A stretch of DNA of 20,239 nucleotides from Collinsella sp. Lineage in GTDB: Bacteria; Actinomycetota; Coriobacteriia; Coriobacteriales; Coriobacteriaceae. The position numbers and the translations under genes are program-made. Of the stretch, positions 15,418 to 20,239 are shown piece by piece. The notes beneath the pieces were generated by a model. It saw nothing but the letters and a program-made list of their open reading frames with translations. It was not told where the DNA came from and did no database searches. The stretch is taken from positions 1 to 20,239 of the forward strand of contig DXZU01000002.1 in assembly GCA_019419525.1 (NCBI GenBank). Direction: 5' to 3'. How positions within the stretch are numbered: the stretch's first letter is position 1; each line of letters begins with the position of its first letter.

Positions 15418-16356
15418 ATGAGCTTTACGAGTGTGGCGCTTCAGATGTTGACGGTTTCGCTGCCTATTTTGTTGGGGTGGTGTATCGCCAAGCTGGGGTT
15501 TATGAAAGCGGAGTTCGAGCGCGAGCTGTCGCATCTGCTGTTGCAGGTGGCGCTACCGTGCTTGGTGCTTTCGTCAGCGCTGGGCGATGATGTGAAGCTT
15601 CCGAGCATTGCCGAGACGTTTTCGCTCATGGGTCTGTCCTTTGTGATGTATGTAGTGGCGACCGTTATCGCGTTTGCTGTCACCGCTGCTCTTCGCGTTC
15701 CCAAAGGGACAGAATGCTCGTATCGCTTCGCCGTGCTTTTCGGTAATGCCGGGTTTATCGGTTTTCCGGTTATTTCGGCGGTGTTGGGAAAACAAGCGCT
15801 GTTGTATGCATCGATTGCGCTTATCCCCCTAAACCTTCTTATGTTTACCGTCGGTGCCATGTTATTTAGCGGAATGGATGGCGGCCTTAAAAAGCAGATG
15901 CGCAATATTGCCGCCTGCTGCAAGAGTCCTGGTCTCATTGCAAGTGCCGTTGTGCTTGGGATCGTGCTAACCGGATGGACCGATTGGGGCGTGTTGGGCG
16001 ACTCGATTTCCATCGTTGGCACCATGACCACTCCAGCGGCATTGTTGCTCATGGGATCGTCTATCGCCAAGTACCGTCCGCTCGAGATGCTTACCAACTG
16101 GCGCGCCTATGTCGCCGTGGCGTTTCGCCTGGTTGTCGTGCCGGTGGCATGTCTTGCCGTCGCGCGCTTGTGGCCCGGCATGACGCCCATGTTTATCGCG
16201 ACGCTTGTGCTCGAGATGGCAATGCCGGTGGGTAGCAACGGTACGCTGTACTGCCTACAATACGGCAAGGATGCACGCCCCATGATGCAGTGCACGTTTT
16301 TGTCGATCATCTGCTCCATTTTGACTATCCCACTCGTAACCACGCTGTGCGGGTAG
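15418..16356 (+). CDS. AEC-family permease (auxin efflux carrier type)
   Basis: 312 residues, with about ten hydrophobic segments in two five-helix blocks, the standard AEC layout. Typical features: an N-terminal LPILLGWCIAKLGFM block, GNAGFIGFPVISAVLG (the crossover motif of the first half) and MAMPVGSNGTLYCLQYG near the end. Bacterial members move organic acids such as malate, or other anions, across the inner membrane; the substrate here is unknown. ATG at 15418 follows AGGGGGAAG. The gene is framed on both sides by ~300-nt hairpin elements: its leader contains hairpin 2A, and its TAG stop (16354-16356) lies within the first bases of copy B. It is downstream of xfp, but copy A probably separates the transcripts. 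Confidence 0.9.
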   Translation: MSFTSVALQMLTVSLPILLGWCIAKLGFMKAEFERELSHLLLQVALPCLVLSSALGDDVKLPSIAETFSLMGLSFVMYVVATVIAFAVTAALRVPKGTECSYRFAVLFGNAGFIGFPVISAVLGKQALLYASIALIPLNLLMFTVGAMLFSGMDGGLKKQMRNIAACCKSPGLIASAVVLGIVLTGWTDWGVLGDSISIVGTMTTPAALLLMGSSIAKYRPLEMLTNWRAYVAVAFRLVVVPVACLAVARLWPGMTPMFIATLVLEMAMPVGSNGTLYCLQYGKDARPMMQCTFLSIICSILTIPLVTTLCG

Positions 16357-16379
16357 GCATTCGGGACGGTCTCGCGCTG

Positions 16380-16464
16380 GGGCCTTGCCCGGCGGGGTTG
16401 CCTTGCTCCGGGAAGTGGGCTTCGCGAACTTCCCGGAGCAAGGCAACCCCGCCGGGCAAGGCCC
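16380..16464. repeat. Hairpin 1B: 37-bp perfect stem, loop GGGCTTCGCGA
   Basis: 16380-16416 pairs without mismatch with 16428-16464; loop 16417-16427 is identical to hairpin 1A. The 3' foot GGCCCTCTCG is shared with hairpin 1A and with the inverted repeat ending at 10132. Confidence 0.95.
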
Positions 16465-16576
16465 TCTCGACCGTTTCGTTTTGCGGGGGCTGATTATTTT
16501 TAATGTAATAGGGACTTTGCTGATGCTGCCTTGGGTACTGTGCATGTAACTTTGGTCAGCCAGTGATACATCGCCG

Positions 16577-16649
16577 GGGACGGGGTGGGGTGCTTGGTTT
16601 TGGAAGTTCGCGAAGCCCACTTCCAAAACCAAGTACCCCACCCCGTCCC
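16577..16649. repeat. Hairpin 2B: 31-bp stem with one G-T pair, loop TCGCGAAGCCC
   Basis: 16577-16607 pairs with 16619-16649. The only non-Watson-Crick position is G16592 opposite T16634 (G-U in RNA). The loop at 16608-16618 is identical to hairpin 2A. Confidence 0.95.
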
Positions 16650-16653
16650 TCGT

Positions 16654-16770
16654 CCGTATGTTCTTCCGCTGGGCGAGCCATAGAGGCCGCGTACCGATAG
16701 GGTAAGGCGGCGACTTGAAATTGGTGCTATATTTGGCTTGAGTTGTTTAATGCTAGTACGGGAGGCTGAT
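16654..16770 (+). other. Leader region before the small hypothetical gene
   Basis: 117 nt with the presumed promoter of the gene/GntR/GntR operon. No good -35/-10 pair was found; TTGAAA at 16715-16720 is the best -35-like word. Confidence 0.35.
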
Positions 16771-17259
16771 ATGGGGCTGTTCAAGAAGAAAAACCCGCAG
16801 GATGCCTTTGATCCCGATGTGTTTACCATCACGGATACGATTTTGGACCCGCCGCGGTTTACGTTTTTGCCGGCTATCTATCAGGATGCCACGCGCCGCA
16901 AGTGGGCCGTGCATCAGCGCGGCGGCGAGCCGAAGATTTTCGACTATGCGGATGTGCTGCAGTGCGAAGTAGCCGAGGCGGGCGATCAGGAAGCCGATGA
17001 AGCGGTCTCTAAACAGGAATTTGCCCAGCGTATTCTGGCAAATCCCGCTAAGGCGGCAAAAATGAACGCAGCCAAGCGTAATATGTGTCTTGGTATGGGC
17101 GTTGTTGTGGCGGTTCAGACGGGAAAAGACGAGGTTTCCAAACTAGAGATTCCCGTTATGACCGATGAAGTCAAACGCGATTCAAACCTGTATAAGTCGT
17201 ATCGGAATGTCGCCGAGAAGATCAAGGCCGAATTTGATGCCATGGGTGGTCTGGCCTAA
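16771..17259 (+). CDS. Small hypothetical protein, possibly PH-like
   Basis: 162 residues, no named family recognised. It starts MGLFKKKNPQDAFDPD; the middle (FTFLPAIYQDATRRKWAVHQ ... PKIFDYADVLQCEVAE) has the pattern of bacterial PH-like/DUF4428-type proteins, in which a 'DYxDI' strand is followed by an acidic strand. The later part has a basic helix (AAKMNAAKRNM) and a hydrophobic strand (GMGVVVAVQTG), then a C-terminal amphipathic helix. No signal peptide or membrane span. I chose the ATG at 16771 because GGGAGG lies 6 nt upstream; a TTG 11 codons earlier is less likely. It is 38 nt before the first GntR gene and so probably cotranscribed. Confidence 0.8.
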   Translation: MGLFKKKNPQDAFDPDVFTITDTILDPPRFTFLPAIYQDATRRKWAVHQRGGEPKIFDYADVLQCEVAEAGDQEADEAVSKQEFAQRILANPAKAAKMNAAKRNMCLGMGVVVAVQTGKDEVSKLEIPVMTDEVKRDSNLYKSYRNVAEKIKAEFDAMGGLA

Positions 17260-17297
17260 TTTTGGCGACATGCGTTTCTGAACGAGGAGTCTGTGCA

Positions 17298-18065
17298 ATG
17301 GCAGGCGAATCTTATGCAATTCCCCCCAAAGATCGTGCTGTCGAGGGAATTCTTTGGTATATCCAGCACTATCAGCTCGGCGGCGGCGATCGCTTGCCGG
17401 CCGAGCGTGTGCTGTGCGAAGTGATTGGTGTTTCGCGTACGGCGTTGCGTGCTGCTATCACGCGGCTCATCTCGTGCGGAACGCTCGAGAGCCGTCGTGG
17501 GTCGGGTACGTATGTGTGTCCTCCCAAGCCGTTGAACATCTTCCAAGAAACGTATAACTTTTCCGATGCTGTGCGGACTGCCGGCCTGCACCCCTCTTCT
17601 CGTCTGGTTTCCACCGGGGCCATCGAGGCGGATGAGGCACTTGCCGACAAGTTTGGGGTTGCTGTAGGTGCTCCCTTGCTCCGCATGCAGCGTGTTCGAC
17701 TTATTGAGGGCGAGCCGGCGTCAATCGAGACGGCTCACGTTAACCTGTCCCTGTGCCCCTCGCTTCCCGATCACGATTTTGAGTGTGAGAGCCTTTACGA
17801 TGTCTTGCTCAAAGAAGGCGGCGTGCGCGTTGAGCATGGACGTGAGCATATCTCCATCTCGCGTTTGAACGCCGAAGAGGCCGAGCTGCTCCAGCAAGAA
17901 GAGGGAACGCCGGTGTTCTATGAGAGCACGATAGAATTTGATAAGGACATGCGTTTTGTGGAGTATTGCAAATCGGTGATTTTGCCCACAAAGTTCCGCT
18001 TTGCCGATAACGGCGAAAAGAACGGCATGAGGAGCGTGGCAGGTGAACAATGGCTGAAACAGTAG
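17298..18065 (+). CDS. GntR-family regulator with UTRA domain (first of two)
   Basis: 255 residues. N-terminal winged helix (RLPAERVLCEVIGVSRTALR ... LESRRGSGTYV, ~30-75), then a UTRA-type effector domain (LLRMQRVRLIEGEPASIETAHVNL, and VFYESTIEFDKDMRFVEYCKSV). UTRA proteins usually bind sugar phosphates or amino-sugar metabolites. ATG at 17298 is 8 nt after GAGGAG. It overlaps the next GntR gene by 16 nt, so the pair is translationally coupled. It likely controls the SIS-domain operon downstream, alone or with its neighbour. Confidence 0.92.
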   Translation: MAGESYAIPPKDRAVEGILWYIQHYQLGGGDRLPAERVLCEVIGVSRTALRAAITRLISCGTLESRRGSGTYVCPPKPLNIFQETYNFSDAVRTAGLHPSSRLVSTGAIEADEALADKFGVAVGAPLLRMQRVRLIEGEPASIETAHVNLSLCPSLPDHDFECESLYDVLLKEGGVRVEHGREHISISRLNAEEAELLQQEEGTPVFYESTIEFDKDMRFVEYCKSVILPTKFRFADNGEKNGMRSVAGEQWLKQ

Positions 18066-18763
18066 ATGCCACCCCGGTTTATATGCGCATTCGACGCCGC
18101 ATTGAAGAGCGTATCGAGCGCGGTATTTATCCCACGGGTTCCATGATTCCGTCCGAAAAAGACCTCGCCGAGGAATTTGGTACGACACGCTTGACCATCC
18201 GAAGCGCTGTCGACGAGCTGGTGCGGCGCGGGCAGATTCGACGCGTCCGCGGAAAGGGCGCGTTTGTGGCACAGAAAGTGCCCGTTGCCTACGAGCGAAC
18301 AGGGGGCTTTCGCGAGTCGGTCCGTGCTTCGGGCGGCGAGCCGTCCGTCCGCATCCTCGCGCGTTCCAAGCGTTATGCGGGCCCATATTATGCCAACCTG
18401 TTTGGTATTGCCGAGGACGATTCGCTGTATTCGATTCGGCGTTTGAACTGCGTCAACGGCGATCCCGTATCGATTGAGATGGCGTTCATCCCATGCCTGC
18501 TGTTTCCCACAATCGAAGATATTGACGTGTCGGTCTTCAGTTTGTACGAGACCTATGAGATGCTGGGCCGAAAGCCGGTCACGGCGCAGGAAAAGCTTGA
18601 TATCGAAGCGCTGGGCGCGCGAGATGCCGGCCTGCTTGGACTGGAGCAGGGCGATCTTGCATTGACGCTGGAGTGCGTGAGCTTCGATGCGAGCGGCCAG
18701 GCGATTGAGTACGTCAAGTCCTTTAACCGTGGCGACGCAGGCGGCTATACCTATACGTACTAG
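18050..18763 (+). CDS. GntR-family regulator with UTRA domain (second of two)
   Basis: 237 residues. Winged helix: YMRIRRRIEERIERGIYPTG, SEKDLAEEFGTTRLTIRSAV, and the wing RRVRGKGAFVAQ. UTRA domain: LYSIRRLNCVNGDPVSIEMAFIP, and ALTLECVSFDASGQAIEYVKSFNRGD. HutC/FrlR-like in layout. ATG at 18050 follows AGGTG, inside the end of the preceding gene. It is similar in plan but not closely similar in sequence to its neighbour, so this is not a recent duplication. The palindrome at 18917, just before the SIS gene, is the likely binding site of one of the two. Confidence 0.93.
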   Translation: MAETVDATPVYMRIRRRIEERIERGIYPTGSMIPSEKDLAEEFGTTRLTIRSAVDELVRRGQIRRVRGKGAFVAQKVPVAYERTGGFRESVRASGGEPSVRILARSKRYAGPYYANLFGIAEDDSLYSIRRLNCVNGDPVSIEMAFIPCLLFPTIEDIDVSVFSLYETYEMLGRKPVTAQEKLDIEALGARDAGLLGLEQGDLALTLECVSFDASGQAIEYVKSFNRGDAGGYTYTY

Positions 18764-18916
18764 CTGGTGTTTTGTGAATAACGGCTGGGAAACTAACCAG
18801 TTTTGATCGTTGAGTCAGCTGTATACACAACCTTACATGGCTCAAAATCGACCGTTCGCCGAAGGGGATTAATTACACGACAAAGAGGTATCAAAAAGCC
18901 GTAACCTATAACCGTG

Positions 18917-18935
18917 ATTGGTATCAAATACCAAT
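18917..18935. promoter_or_regulatory. GntR-type operator upstream of the SIS gene
   Basis: ATTGGTAT-CAA-ATACCAAT: perfect 8-bp arms around 3 nt, 21 nt before the SIS-gene ATG. GGTATC also recurs at 18888. The site is just downstream of a TATAAC -10-like word (18907-18912), fitting repression. Confidence 0.7.
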
Positions 18936-18956
18936 GATTTGTTACGAGGTGAGACG

Positions 18957-20072
18957 ATGAAGATGCTCGATTACGTTCAGCTCGCCCATGTGCGTATGGG
19001 AGAGAACCTCGAACGTTCGTCTGAGCTGGTAGCGCAGCTCGTTGATATTTTCCAGTCCGGTTCTTTTAACGCACTGCGCATCGTTGCTTCGGGTTCGTCG
19101 CGCCATGCCGCCGATTGCGCCAGCGATTACCTGCAAGATGCGCTGCAGATGCAGGTGTCCGTTGTGACGCCCGAGGCCTTCGTCGATTTTGAGCACACCT
19201 ATCCGCAGCATGCGCTCAACATCGCCGCCTCGCAGAGCGGCTATTCGACCAATACGATTGCGGCGCTCGATTACATGCGCGCGCACGATATGGCTGCAGT
19301 TGCGCTCACGGCAAACGTTGAGGCACCCATCAAGGAGCACGCTGACGTCGTTCTTGACTACGGTGTGGGCGTCGAGTCGGTGGACTTTGTGACTCTGGGC
19401 GTTGAGGTTCTCGTTGAGTACCTGGTGCTCTTTGGTATTTACGGCGGCCAGGCGCGCGGAACGATTGACGCCAAGGGCGTTGCCCAGCGTATTGACGACC
19501 TGCGCGAGGCTATCCAGGCTAATGCCGTGATGTGCAAGACCGCCGAGGCATATGTCCAAGACCACATGCTTGAGCTTTCTGAGCACATGCCCGCCATGGT
19601 CGTCGGCAACGGCCCCAACTACGGTGTTGCCGAGGAGGCGGCGCTCAAGCTGAGCGAGACCATCAAGATTCCTGCCATGCATCACGAGGGCGAGGAGTTC
19701 GTCCACGGTCCCGAGATGCAGATAACCCCAGGCTACCTGGTGTTTATCGTCGACGACCCGCAGGGGTCGGAGCGTCTTGCGAATATCGCCGATGCGCTAT
19801 CGAACGTTACGACAAAAACGGTGCTGCTCACGGCCCATCCCAGGGGTAGGGCTCACGAGGTTACGGTGCCTCAGGTGGCTCCGCTGCTCAGCGCAATTCC
19901 CAATCTTGTGTTCTTCCAGACGATTGCGGCAATGATCGCCGAGCGTCTGAAGTCATGGGACGTGCACCCGTATCTCGATGCTGTCTCCAAGCAAATGGAG
20001 GTCAAGGCAGAGGGCTACGAAGAGTCAGTCAATGCGCTTAAGGCCAAAGCGGCCGAGTGTTACGGAATGTAA
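18957..20072 (+). CDS. SIS-domain sugar-phosphate isomerase/deglycase
   Basis: 371 residues with two SIS domains, resembling the isomerase half of GlmS without the glutaminase. SIS1: LRIVASGSSRHAADCASDYL and the phosphate-binding SQSGYSTNT. SIS2: MVVGNGPNYGVAEEAALKLSET, then HHEGEEFVHGPEMQ, where GlmS/FrlB-like enzymes carry the catalytic Glu and His. Likely substrates are 6-phosphorylated fructosamines (fructoselysine/glucoselysine-6-P) or amino sugars. ATG at 18957 follows GAGGTG; the operator at 18917 and two upstream GntR-UTRA genes suggest substrate induction. A second gene of probable similar type starts 60 nt downstream. The exact substrate cannot be decided from sequence; AgaS-like or FrlB/GfrE/GfrF-like roles are the main options. 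Confidence 0.88.
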   Translation: MKMLDYVQLAHVRMGENLERSSELVAQLVDIFQSGSFNALRIVASGSSRHAADCASDYLQDALQMQVSVVTPEAFVDFEHTYPQHALNIAASQSGYSTNTIAALDYMRAHDMAAVALTANVEAPIKEHADVVLDYGVGVESVDFVTLGVEVLVEYLVLFGIYGGQARGTIDAKGVAQRIDDLREAIQANAVMCKTAEAYVQDHMLELSEHMPAMVVGNGPNYGVAEEAALKLSETIKIPAMHHEGEEFVHGPEMQITPGYLVFIVDDPQGSERLANIADALSNVTTKTVLLTAHPRGRAHEVTVPQVAPLLSAIPNLVFFQTIAAMIAERLKSWDVHPYLDAVSKQMEVKAEGYEESVNALKAKAAECYGM

Positions 20073-20132
20073 GCGGGTTTTGATGCCCGTTGGCATGGGG
20101 GATGTGGAGACAACCCCAGAAAGGAGAGACAA

Positions 20133-20239
20133 ATGAAGGAAACCGAGAAGATCGAGATCATGCATTTCGACCAGGAGGGCTACCTCGAGGACGGCAAGGC
20201 GCTCTACGAGACCGGCAAGAAGATGACCGCGCTCGCCGA
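20133..20239 (+). CDS. Start of a probable second SIS-domain protein (partial)
   Basis: Only 35 codons are in the window (MKETEKIEIMHFDQEGYLED, then GKALYETGKKMTALA). ATG at 20133 follows AAAGGAGAG. The opening resembles the N-terminus of FrlB/GfrF-like deglycases, which have a similar 'YLxDGxALYETG' lead before the first SIS domain, but too little is visible to be certain. Confidence 0.6.
   Translation, partial: MKETEKIEIMHFDQEGYLEDGKALYETGKKMTALA

Larger units (their letters stand above)
16353..16653. repeat. Structured repeat element, copy B (two long hairpins)
   Basis: Same architecture and spacing as copy A: 27-nt leader, 37-bp hairpin, 112-nt middle, 31-bp hairpin, CCCTCGT. Leader and loops are nearly identical to copy A; stems differ at 12/37 and 11/31 positions. 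It overlaps the last codon of the AEC gene. Confidence 0.92.

Noticed and set aside
15098..16653. CRISPR array or tandem repeats
   Set aside because: Only two copies more than 1.2 kb apart, with a gene between and internal palindromes, not short regularly spaced repeats.

Overview
The window looks like chromosomal DNA from a high-GC gut actinobacterium of the Coriobacteriia, most likely Collinsella or a close relative. This is inferred from gene content and style: a bifid-shunt type phosphoketolase, a Tat-exported coiled-coil/CHAP protein, GntR-UTRA regulators with SIS-domain sugar isomerases, and ISXO2-like and IS3-like transposase remnants. No rRNA, tRNA or marker gene is present to confirm it.

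Left third (1-7453) is accessory and decaying. Positions 1-3903 hold a peptide maturation/export locus: the tail of an ABC exporter fused by deletion to the end of a membrane permease, a radical SAM/SPASM peptide maturase stopped by an in-frame TGA at the Trp of its conserved WYGGEP segment, and an intact second ABC exporter. Next comes a frameshifted ISXO2-like (IS1595-type) transposase remnant (about 4150-4640) containing a 20-bp perfect palindrome. On the minus strand follows a translationally coupled two-gene module (6759-4800): an OLD-like SMC/ABC-type ATPase plus a Cys-rich protein with a D-ExK nuclease-like motif, a plausible uncharacterised defence system. An IS3-like orfA cut off at its A-run lies beside the galE terminator.

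Middle (7454-15097) is housekeeping and central metabolism: galE (-), an exported coiled-coil/CHAP protein (+), murB (-), a LacI-family regulator (+) and phosphoketolase xfp (+). LacI-type palindromes lie in the lacI-xfp gap.

Right third: xfp is followed by an AEC-family permease gene flanked on both sides by two copies of a ~300-nt structured element (15098-15397 and 16353-16653). Each copy carries two long hairpins of exactly 37 and 31 bp with 11-nt loops that are reverse complements of each other. Loops and flanks are conserved, but about a third of stem positions differ between copies, and all but one of those differences are matched on the opposite arm. This is the most striking structure here. 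A small hypothetical gene and two GntR-UTRA regulators follow. After an operator-like palindrome comes a SIS-domain sugar isomerase/deglycase and the start of another probable SIS gene, suggesting an Amadori-compound or amino-sugar catabolic operon running out of the window.
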